NCBI GenBank assembly: GCA_964509845.1
Contig: CAZDZG010000031.1
Span: 1-12,333, forward strand
Direction of reading: 5' to 3'
DNA length: 12,333 nt
Source of the DNA: WYZ-LMO6 sp964509845
Lineage (GTDB): Archaea; Hadarchaeota; Hadarchaeia; Hadarchaeales; WYZ-LMO6
Position numbers and translations under genes: made by a program
Shown here: in pieces, positions 5,008-11,225 of the stretch
How positions within the stretch are numbered: the stretch's first letter is position 1
How the letters are laid out: the number at the start of each line of letters is the position of its first letter
The notes under the pieces: model-generated
Seen by the model: the letters and a program-made list of their open reading frames with translations, nothing else
What the model was told of the DNA's origin: nothing
The model's database searches: none

Positions 5008-5790
5008 TTGGCCTACCAGACCATCCTGGTGGAGAAGAAGGACGGGGTGGCCAAGATAACCCTGAACCGGCCGGAGCGGATGAATGCCATCAACCCCACC
5101 CTCGCCAACGAGCTCAGGGACGCCATGGAGGAGCTGAGGAAGGACGACAGCGTGAAGGTGGTGGTGATCACCGGTGCCCCCAGGATAAGGGAGAAGGAGG
5201 GGCAGAAGGAGATAAGGTACGTGTTCTCGGCCGGATGGGACCTGGTCGAGGCCAAACCCCTCGACTTCTCCCTCACGGACTACATCGAGAGCTACGAGAA
5301 GCCCGTCATCGCCATGGTGAACGGCTTCGCCCTGGGAGGCGGAAACGAGCTGGCCCTGGCCTGCGACTTCATCTTCGCCTCGGAGAACTCGGAGCTGGGA
5401 CAGCCGGAGATAGAGAGAGGATTCATCCCGGGCTGGGGAGGAACCCAGCGACTTCCCAGGAGGATAGGCCTGAGCAAGGCGAAGATGCTCATCTTCACCG
5501 GCAGAAGGGTGAGCGCCAGGGAGGCGGAGCGCCTGGGGATGGTTGACGTCTGCGTGCCCATGGAAAAGCTGGAGGAGACCACCATGGAGTTCGCCAGGGA
5601 GCTGGCCAGGAAGGCCCCGCTGGCCCTCAGGAAGCTCAAGGAGATCATGAACAAAGGAATGGAAATGGACCTGAGGTCGGCCCTGAAGCTGGAGGAGGAG
5701 GCCCTGAACTACCTCACCCAGACCGAGGACTTCCAGGAGGGACTGGCCGCTTTCCTGGAGAAGAGGGAGCCCGTCTGGAAGGGAAGATAG
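5008..5790 (+). CDS. Enoyl-CoA hydratase/isomerase family (crotonase) protein
   Basis: The 260-residue protein has the crotonase marks in order: ITLNRPERMNAINP (17-30), oxyanion-hole segment FSAGWDL (73-79), GFALGGGNELALACD (106-120) with E114, and GQPEIERGFIPGWGGTQRLPR (131-151) with E134. Both catalytic glutamates of enoyl-CoA hydratase are kept, so hydration of a 2-enoyl-CoA is the best guess, within fatty-acid or amino-acid breakdown. Odd features are an insertion before the oxyanion strand (APRIREKEGQKEIR, 57-70) and a short loop after it (80-96), so the substrate pocket probably differs from the standard enzyme. The TTG start is fixed by the strong GGAGGTGA. It is a single-gene unit with its own promoter and a T-rich terminator. 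Location is cytoplasmic. The exact substrate is unknown. Confidence 0.88.
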   Translation: MAYQTILVEKKDGVAKITLNRPERMNAINPTLANELRDAMEELRKDDSVKVVVITGAPRIREKEGQKEIRYVFSAGWDLVEAKPLDFSLTDYIESYEKPVIAMVNGFALGGGNELALACDFIFASENSELGQPEIERGFIPGWGGTQRLPRRIGLSKAKMLIFTGRRVSAREAERLGMVDVCVPMEKLEETTMEFARELARKAPLALRKLKEIMNKGMEMDLRSALKLEEEALNYLTQTEDFQEGLAAFLEKREPVWKGR

Positions 5791-5800
5791 AACCCCTCCA

Positions 5801-5815
5801 CTTCTTTTCTTTTTT
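5801..5815 (+). terminator. T-rich archaeal-type terminator after the crotonase gene
   Basis: CTTCTTTTCTTTTTT lies 11-25 bases after the TAG, without a preceding hairpin. Such U-tracts are the usual intrinsic terminators of archaeal RNA polymerase, and this is the most T-rich stretch in its GC-rich surroundings. Confidence 0.65.
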
Positions 5816-5829
5816 GGCCGCCGGGTAGC

Positions 5830-5838
5830 GTTAAAAAG
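5830..5838 (+). promoter_or_regulatory. TATA-type box of the nitroreductase-ABC operon
   Basis: GTTAAAAAG is centred 26 bases before the GTG at 5860. A GGAGGAG at 5842-5848 would lie upstream of a leaderless start, or could act as a ribosome site with a long 11-base spacer. Confidence 0.5.
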
Positions 5839-5859
5839 GGGGGAGGAGCTATTTCCAAC

Positions 5860-6414
5860 GTGGAGGTTCTGGAAGCCATCAGGGGGAGGAGGTCCGTTAG
5901 AAAGTACCTTCCCAGGGAGGTGGAGGAGGAGAAGCTCAGGGAGATCCTGGAGGCGGCGCGCTGGGCCCCCTCCTGGGCCAACACCCAGTGCTGGGAGTTC
6001 ATCTTGGTGAGGGATCCCTCCACCAAGGAGAAGCTCTCGGAGACCCTACCCCCGGGAAATCCCGCCAGGGAGGCGGTTAGGACGGCTCCCGTGGTGGTGG
6101 TGGCCTGCGGGAGAACGGGGGTGTCGGGCTTCTACAAGGGGAAGGCCGTGACGGACAAGGGGGACTTCTACCTCTTCGACGTGGCGCTGGCCCTCCAGAA
6201 CCTCTGCCTGGCCGCCCACGCCCTGGGCCTGGGAACGGTGCACGTGGGATACTTCGACAGCCAGGCCGTGGAGAGGCTGCTGGGGGTTCCGGAGGGGGTG
6301 AGGGTGGTGGAGCTGGTGCCCGTGGGCTACCCGGCCGAGCAGCCCAAGGCCCCCCGCAGGAAGGAACTGTCGGAGTTCGTTCACCTGGAGAAGTACGGGC
6401 GGAAGATGGAATGA
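5860..6414 (+). CDS. Nitroreductase-family flavoprotein
   Basis: The 184-residue protein has the FMN-binding start RRSVRKY (10-16), the segment APSWANTQCWEF (36-47) equivalent to the usual PSAxNxQPW, a cofactor helix FDVALALQNLCLAAHALGLGT (106-126) and the closing VGYPAEQPKAPRRK (155-168). Such proteins are FMN-dependent NAD(P)H oxidoreductases and work as dimers; the electron acceptor cannot be deduced. No iron-sulfur motif is fused to it. The GTG start is supported by the TATA-type box 26 bases upstream. Its last codons overlap the ATG of the ABC ATPase in ATGA, so the two are translationally coupled. A redox enzyme tied to an exporter suggests handling of a reducible or toxic compound, which is inference only. 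Confidence 0.87.
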   Translation: MEVLEAIRGRRSVRKYLPREVEEEKLREILEAARWAPSWANTQCWEFILVRDPSTKEKLSETLPPGNPAREAVRTAPVVVVACGRTGVSGFYKGKAVTDKGDFYLFDVALALQNLCLAAHALGLGTVHVGYFDSQAVERLLGVPEGVRVVELVPVGYPAEQPKAPRRKELSEFVHLEKYGRKME

Positions 6415-7106
6415 CCCTGCCAGCGGTGGAGACCGTAGACCTGAGGAAGACCTACTACCTGGGAAAGGTTCAAGTCCCGGCCCTGAGGGGGGTCAGCGTG
6501 AGGTTCTTCAGGGGAGAGATGGCGGTGATCATGGGACCCTCCGGCTCGGGCAAGACCACCCTCCTCAACCTCATAGGGACCTTCGACCGCCCCACCGGCG
6601 GGAAGGTCTACCTGGACGGACAGGACCTCACCGGTTTGAGCGAGGGGGAGCTCACCAGGCTGAGGAGGGAAAAGATAGGCTTTGTCTTTCAGTTCTACAA
6701 CCTCATCCCCGTCCTCACCGCCTACGAGAACGTGGAGCTCCCCATGCTCATCGCGGGGAAGCCCAAGGAGGAGAGGAGGAGGAGGACGGAGGAGCTGCTG
6801 AGGCTGGTGGGCCTCTCCCGCCGCGCCCACCACCGTCCGGACGAGCTGAGCGGGGGGGAGCAGCAGAGGGTGGCCATAGCCAGGGCCCTGGCCAACCGTC
6901 CCTCCATCCTGCTGGCGGACGAGCCCACCGGGGACCTTGACACGAAGACGGGAAGGGAGGTGGTGGAGGCCCTGCGAAGGGCGGCGAAGGAGGAGGGGGT
7001 GGCGGTGATCGTGGTGACCCACGATCCCCTGGTGGCGGAGAGGGCCGACAGGGTGCTGCAGATGAGGGACGGGAGGATCGTGGGGGAGAGGAGGAACAGG
7101 AGGTAG
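6411..7106 (+). CDS. ABC transporter ATPase, MacB/LolD type
   Basis: The 231-residue ATPase has Walker A GPSGSGKTT (42-50), the Q-loop FVFQFYN (91-97), the signature LSGGEQQRVAIARAL (146-160), Walker B ILLADEPTGDLD (166-177) and the H-loop VVTHDP (201-206). EPTGDLD and the FYNLIPVLTAYENVELPM segment (95-112) are typical of the MacB/LolD/FtsE branch. Those ATPases drive FtsX-type permeases for export or for mechanical work across the membrane rather than nutrient uptake. The partner permease follows immediately. The ATG overlaps the nitroreductase stop, and a Shine-Dalgarno motif for the permease lies within the last codons. All catalytic residues are present. Confidence 0.95.
   Translation: MTLPAVETVDLRKTYYLGKVQVPALRGVSVRFFRGEMAVIMGPSGSGKTTLLNLIGTFDRPTGGKVYLDGQDLTGLSEGELTRLRREKIGFVFQFYNLIPVLTAYENVELPMLIAGKPKEERRRRTEELLRLVGLSRRAHHRPDELSGGEQQRVAIARALANRPSILLADEPTGDLDTKTGREVVEALRRAAKEEGVAVIVVTHDPLVAERADRVLQMRDGRIVGERRNRR
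7098..7104 (+). promoter_or_regulatory. Strong Shine-Dalgarno motif upstream of the permease
   Basis: AGGAGGT overlaps the last codons of the ATPase gene and ends six bases before a CTG at 7111, ideal spacing. It is the main reason for placing the permease start at a non-standard codon. An ATC at 7108 is three bases away and less likely. Confidence 0.55.
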
Positions 7107-7110
7107 GATC

Positions 7111-9675
7111 CTGTCCCTCCTCCGAATCCCCTTCCGGAACCTGCCCCGGAAGAAGGCCAGGACCGTCCTGACCTGCCTGGCGGTGGCGGTGAGCGTCTCC
7201 CTCTTCGTGGGGGTGAACCTGGCCACGGACAGCGCCTCCAGGGCCTTCCGGAGGTACCTGGACAGGGGATGGGGGGAGACGGACCTCATCGTCACGTACG
7301 GGAGCCCCGTCCCCTTCGATCAGGAAAACCTCTCCCTGCTGGAGAACGTGGAGGGGATAGAGGAGGTGGCCAGGGTCCTGAGCCTCCCCGCCTTCATGGA
7401 GGGCGATCCCGGAGGCGTGATGGAGGCCAGGGGGGTGGACCCCTCCGAATACTACTACCTGGGCGTGCTGGGGGCGGTCTCGGGAGGGGGGAGGCTGGGA
7501 GGGGAGAACGTGGTGATCACCAGAGCCCTGGCCGAGAACCACGGCCTCAGGGTGGGGGACTGGTTCACCGCCACCCTGGAGAGGAGCCTGGCGGAGAACG
7601 GGAAGCCCCTCTCCTTCAGGGTGGTGGGCATCTACGATCCCAGGGAGAAGGTGGAGTTCAACCAGAGATACTTCTTCCTCTCGCTGGAGGAGCTGCAGAG
7701 GCTCTCGGGGAGGGAGGGGAAGCTCTCCTCCCTCTGGATCAAGCTCCAGCGCTTCGAGGAAACGGAGAGGATGAGGGAAAGGCTGGAGGAGCTCTTCGGA
7801 CCCGAGTTCGAGGTCCATGCCCCCAAGATAGAGGCCGTGGAGATGATGAGGAGGCAGACCAGCAGCTTCAGGCAGGGGCTGGACGTCATGGTCACGGTCT
7901 CCCTGGTGGTCTGTCTCTTCCTGGTCTTCAACACCATGTTCATCATCGTGAAGGAGAGGGTGAGGGAGATAGGCATCCTGCGCTCGGTGGGGTCCTCGGG
8001 GCCCCAGATCTTCTCCCTCTTCCTCACCGAGGGCCTGCTGATAGGGCTGGCGGGGGTGGCCCTGGGCCTGCCGCTGGGCCTCCTGCTGGGGAGGACCTTC
8101 CTCCTCCTCTTCCTAGGGGTGGGAGGGGTGACGGGCGAGGTCCCCTTCTCCGTCTCCACCCGCGTCCTCCTGCAAGGGGCCCTGGCGGGGATGGCGGCGG
8201 TGCTGGGCGGGGCCCTCTATCCCTCCCTGGCCGCCTGCAGGGTGACGGTGGACCAGGCCCTCCGCCCCGAGATGAGGAGGGGGGAGGGAAGGACGGGGAT
8301 CCCCCTGCTGGCCGGGACCCTCCTCTTCCTGCTGGGTACCTCGGCGGAGCTGGGCTGGCTCCCCCTCCGCCTCCCGGGCCTCGACTTCTTCATCATGGAG
8401 GTGGGGGCCATCATCCTGACCGGCCTCCTCCTGAGGGCCTCCTCCTCCCGCCTTCCCTGGCCTGGGGGAACGGGAAGGCTGATCTCCAGGAACCTGGGAA
8501 GGAAGGTTCTGAGGACGGCCGTGTGCTTCGGGATCGTGGGGATGAGCCTTAGCTTCGTGGTGATGCTGGGGGGCCTGAAGACGGGAATAAGGGAGGCCAT
8601 GGAGGAGAGCGTGAGGGAGTCGCTGGGGGCGGACCTGATCCTCATCCCCGAGAAGAACCTTCCCCTGAGCTTCGCGGACAACCTGAGGGCGATGGAGGGG
8701 GTGGAGGAGGTGGTCCCGGTGAGCATCGTGTATCCTGGGACCAAGTGCCTGGCGCCCACCGTCAGGTCCATAGGGGTCTTCGTGGTGGATCCCTCCTTCC
8801 TCCCCAGGGTGATAAAACAGGAGTTCGTGGATCCTCCCGGCCTTCCCCCGGAGGAGGCCTGCCGGCAGCTCGCGGAGGATCCCAGGACCCTCGTCCTGCC
8901 CAGGTACCTGGCGGGGAAGCTGGGGGTGAGGGCGGGGGAGAACCTCACGCTGGAGACCTGGCAGGTCACACCCGAGGGAAGGGTCCCAGGAAGGGAGAAC
9001 TTCAGGGTGGTGGGCATCTTCAAGGGGGAGGTCCTGGAGCACGTCTGGATAGGCAGCCACCCCCTCTCGGAATCCGCCGTGACGAGCTTCCGTACCCAGA
9101 ACGAATACTTCCACCCCGTGTGGGGGAGGGACAGGGCCTGGGGCTTCCTGGTGAGGGTGAGGGAGGGCTTCGACCCCTCGGACCTCAGGGACAGGGTGAA
9201 GAGGGAGTACCCTGACTGCCGCTTCTCCTCCATCACCCACCAGGAGATCCTGGACTACGCCAGGGAGAGCATAGACAGGGTGTTCTACATCCTCTTCGGC
9301 GTGCTCTACTTCTCCGTCCTTATAGGGGCCATAGCCATAGCGGTGGTGATGCTCATGAACGTGGCGGAGAGGAGGGGGGAGATAGGGATTCTGCGCTCCC
9401 AGGGGATGAGCGGGGGACAGGTGATGCTGATGTTCCTGGGGGAGGCGGTGGTGGTGGGGCTGGTGGGGCTGGGGATAGGGATGGTGTGCGGTTCCATCCT
9501 CCTCAAGGGGGTGACCTCCTCCATGTCCTTTGCCGGCTTCACCGTGAGGATGGTCCTACCCGCCCAGACCCTCTTCCACGCCTCCCTGCTGGCCCTGCTC
9601 GCGGCCGTGCTGGGGGGCCTTTACCCCTCCTATAGGGCCTCCAGGATGACGGTGGTGGAGGCCCTGAGGAGGTAA
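7111..9675 (+). CDS. FtsX/MacB-type ABC permease, two FtsX modules, about ten membrane segments
   Basis: With the CTG start the protein has 854 residues. It holds two tandem modules: TM1 (about 18-35), a large extracytoplasmic domain (36-255), TM2-TM4 (about 258-280, 298-335, 352-375), two central segments (395-413, 425-443), a second amphipathic entry RNLGRKVLRT (460-469) with TM7 (about 468-488), a second outer domain (490-720), and TM8-TM10 (722-750, 770-795, 818-838). Repeated FtsX motifs are REIGILRSVG (285-294) and GEIGILRSQG (756-765), and YPSLAA/YPSYRAS before the final VEALRR. It should export, or act on, a lipid-like or peptide substrate with the preceding ATPase. The frame has no ATG, GTG or TTG between an upstream TGA at 7063 and GTG 7183; starting at 7183 would cut into TM1 and lose the conserved FRNLPRKKART segment. 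The frame start is thus the least certain part. Confidence 0.88.
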   Translation: MSLLRIPFRNLPRKKARTVLTCLAVAVSVSLFVGVNLATDSASRAFRRYLDRGWGETDLIVTYGSPVPFDQENLSLLENVEGIEEVARVLSLPAFMEGDPGGVMEARGVDPSEYYYLGVLGAVSGGGRLGGENVVITRALAENHGLRVGDWFTATLERSLAENGKPLSFRVVGIYDPREKVEFNQRYFFLSLEELQRLSGREGKLSSLWIKLQRFEETERMRERLEELFGPEFEVHAPKIEAVEMMRRQTSSFRQGLDVMVTVSLVVCLFLVFNTMFIIVKERVREIGILRSVGSSGPQIFSLFLTEGLLIGLAGVALGLPLGLLLGRTFLLLFLGVGGVTGEVPFSVSTRVLLQGALAGMAAVLGGALYPSLAACRVTVDQALRPEMRRGEGRTGIPLLAGTLLFLLGTSAELGWLPLRLPGLDFFIMEVGAIILTGLLLRASSSRLPWPGGTGRLISRNLGRKVLRTAVCFGIVGMSLSFVVMLGGLKTGIREAMEESVRESLGADLILIPEKNLPLSFADNLRAMEGVEEVVPVSIVYPGTKCLAPTVRSIGVFVVDPSFLPRVIKQEFVDPPGLPPEEACRQLAEDPRTLVLPRYLAGKLGVRAGENLTLETWQVTPEGRVPGRENFRVVGIFKGEVLEHVWIGSHPLSESAVTSFRTQNEYFHPVWGRDRAWGFLVRVREGFDPSDLRDRVKREYPDCRFSSITHQEILDYARESIDRVFYILFGVLYFSVLIGAIAIAVVMLMNVAERRGEIGILRSQGMSGGQVMLMFLGEAVVVGLVGLGIGMVCGSILLKGVTSSMSFAGFTVRMVLPAQTLFHASLLALLAAVLGGLYPSYRASRMTVVEALRR

Positions 9676-9689
9676 CCGGTGCCCAAATC

Positions 9690-9695
9690 TTTAAA
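9690..9695 (+). promoter_or_regulatory. TATA box of the ANL-protein operon
   Basis: TTTAAA (in ATCTTTAAATTG) is centred about 25 bases before the GTG at 9717, a strong match in an otherwise GC-rich gap of 41 bases after the permease stop. It marks the start of a separate transcription unit. Confidence 0.6.
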
Positions 9696-9716
9696 TTGTT
9701 CCCTAGGAGAAGGAAG

Positions 9717-11225
9717 GTGTACATGGAAGTTCAGACCCTCTCCCAGCTACCGAAGAAAGCGGTGGAGGAATTTGGAGAAAAGCCCTTTCTCCTTCACCCC
9801 TCCCTTTTAACCTTCAAACAGCTGGACGAGGAATCCGACAGGGTGGCCTCTGGTTTAGCGGAGCTCGGGGTGGGGAAGGGGGACAGGGTGGCCCTCTACC
9901 TCTGGAACCGCCCCGAGTTCGTCTACGCCCTTTTCGGAATCCTGAAGGTCGGGGGGGTGGCGGTCCCTATCGATCCCGCCTTCAGGGAGAGGGAGGTGCG
10001 CACCCTTCTCTCCGACTGCGGGGCCAAGGCCCTCTTCCTGGAGGAGGCCACCTGGCCCGTGGTACAGAACGTGAAGGAGGAGCTCCCGGGGCTCCAGCAC
10101 CTCATCTGCGTCTGGGGAGAAGGCGGAACGGTGAAGCTTGAGGACCTCCAGAAACCCTCTCCCCCTCCCCCGGTTTCCCTCTCTCCCGACGACCTGGCCG
10201 TGATCATGTACGCCGCCAGGGAGAAGGGATACCTGGGGGCGATGCTCACCCATCACAACCTCCTCTCCGTGGTGAGGCGCCTGGCCTCCCCCGAGCTCTC
10301 CTTCAGTAAGCCCGAGGACAGGGTCTCCCTCATCCACCTCATGTACTCCATCTTCAGCCTGGACGAGCTCTTCCTCTCCCTCTACCAGGGCAACTCCGTG
10401 GTGCTGGAGAAGAGCTTTGACATTGAGGTCTTCCTCTCTCACGTGGAGCAGCTGTGGGTCTCCAAGGTGCTCCTTCCCATGAGCAACATCATGCTCCTGG
10501 CGGACCTGCCCAACGTGCTCGTCAAGTACGACCTCTCCTCCCTCCGCTTCATCTGCAACGTGGAGGAGCCCTACAACAGGGAGGTGGCCGAGGAGTTCCG
10601 CTCCCTCACGGGGGTTCCCGTCATCAACTCCTACGGGCTGGCCGAGGCCTCGGGCTTCGTCAACCTCCCGAGGGTGGGGGAGGAGGCTCCCCCGGGATCC
10701 CTGGGCTCACCCCTGGGGGTGGAGGAGAGGGTGGTGGACGAGCAGGGAAGGGAGGTGGAGCCCGGGAAGGTGGGGGAGCTGGTGGTGAGGGGCCCCCAGG
10801 TGATGAAGGGGTACTGGAACCGGCCGGAGGAGACGGCCAAGGTCCTGAGGGACGGCTGGCTCTACACGGGGGACCTGGCGACGGTGGACGAAAAGGGGAA
10901 CCTGGAGCTGAGGGGAAGGAAGAAGAGGATCATCAAGTTCAGGGGCTTCGGGATCTCCCCCGAGGAGGTGGAGGGGGTGCTGAAGGAGCATGAGGCGGTG
11001 CAGGACTGTGTGGTGGCGGGAAAGCCTGGGCTGGCGGGAGGAGAGATCCCGGTGGCCTTCGTGGCCCTGAAACCCGGGAAGAGGGTCTCCGCCGGGGAAC
11101 TCATGAGGTGGGTGGAGGAGAGGCTGGCCCCCTTCAAGAGGGTCAGGGAGGTGGAATTCGTTCCCCTCATCCCCAGGGACAGGCTGCAGGAGTTCATCCA
11201 GAGGATGACCAGCAGGAGGAGATAG
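9717..11225 (+). CDS. AMP-binding (ANL) acyl-CoA-synthetase-like protein with degenerate catalytic motifs
   Basis: The 502-residue protein has the overall fold of acyl/aryl-CoA synthetases: a normal N-terminal part (LTFKQLDEESDRVASGLAEL, 31-50), NSYGLAEASG (304-313), GELVVRGPQVMKGYWNRPEE (353-372), GWLYTGDLATVDEKG (380-394), and a C-terminal lid with GRKKRIIKFRGFGISPEEVE (400-419). However, the ATP-phosphate loop, usually YTSGTTGxPKGAMLTH, reads YAAREKGYLGAMLTH (165-179): it lacks the Ser/Thr/Gly run and the lysine and is one residue shorter. The catalytic A10 lysine (usually PxxxxGK) appears replaced by arginine in PLIPRDRLQEF (483-493). It is therefore probably a non-adenylating or changed-function member. 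GTG 9717 fits the TATA spacing; ATG 9723 is an alternative. The next gene starts directly after its stop, so the two are coupled. Confidence 0.85.
   Translation: MYMEVQTLSQLPKKAVEEFGEKPFLLHPSLLTFKQLDEESDRVASGLAELGVGKGDRVALYLWNRPEFVYALFGILKVGGVAVPIDPAFREREVRTLLSDCGAKALFLEEATWPVVQNVKEELPGLQHLICVWGEGGTVKLEDLQKPSPPPPVSLSPDDLAVIMYAAREKGYLGAMLTHHNLLSVVRRLASPELSFSKPEDRVSLIHLMYSIFSLDELFLSLYQGNSVVLEKSFDIEVFLSHVEQLWVSKVLLPMSNIMLLADLPNVLVKYDLSSLRFICNVEEPYNREVAEEFRSLTGVPVINSYGLAEASGFVNLPRVGEEAPPGSLGSPLGVEERVVDEQGREVEPGKVGELVVRGPQVMKGYWNRPEETAKVLRDGWLYTGDLATVDEKGNLELRGRKKRIIKFRGFGISPEEVEGVLKEHEAVQDCVVAGKPGLAGGEIPVAFVALKPGKRVSAGELMRWVEERLAPFKRVREVEFVPLIPRDRLQEFIQRMTSRRR
11214..11222 (+). promoter_or_regulatory. 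Shine-Dalgarno motif of the last gene
   Basis: AGGAGGAGA ends three bases before the ATG at 11226 and lies within the last codons of the ANL gene. It supports both the start and translational coupling (TAG followed directly by ATG). Confidence 0.55.

Noticed and set aside
6748..7818. Minus-strand frame opposite the ABC ATPase and permease
   Set aside because: Proline- and serine-rich antisense shadow; the plus strand encodes intact Walker and FtsX motifs.
8113..9240. Large minus-strand frames opposite the permease
   Set aside because: Two overlapping antisense frames with low-complexity translations; no motif and no promoter.
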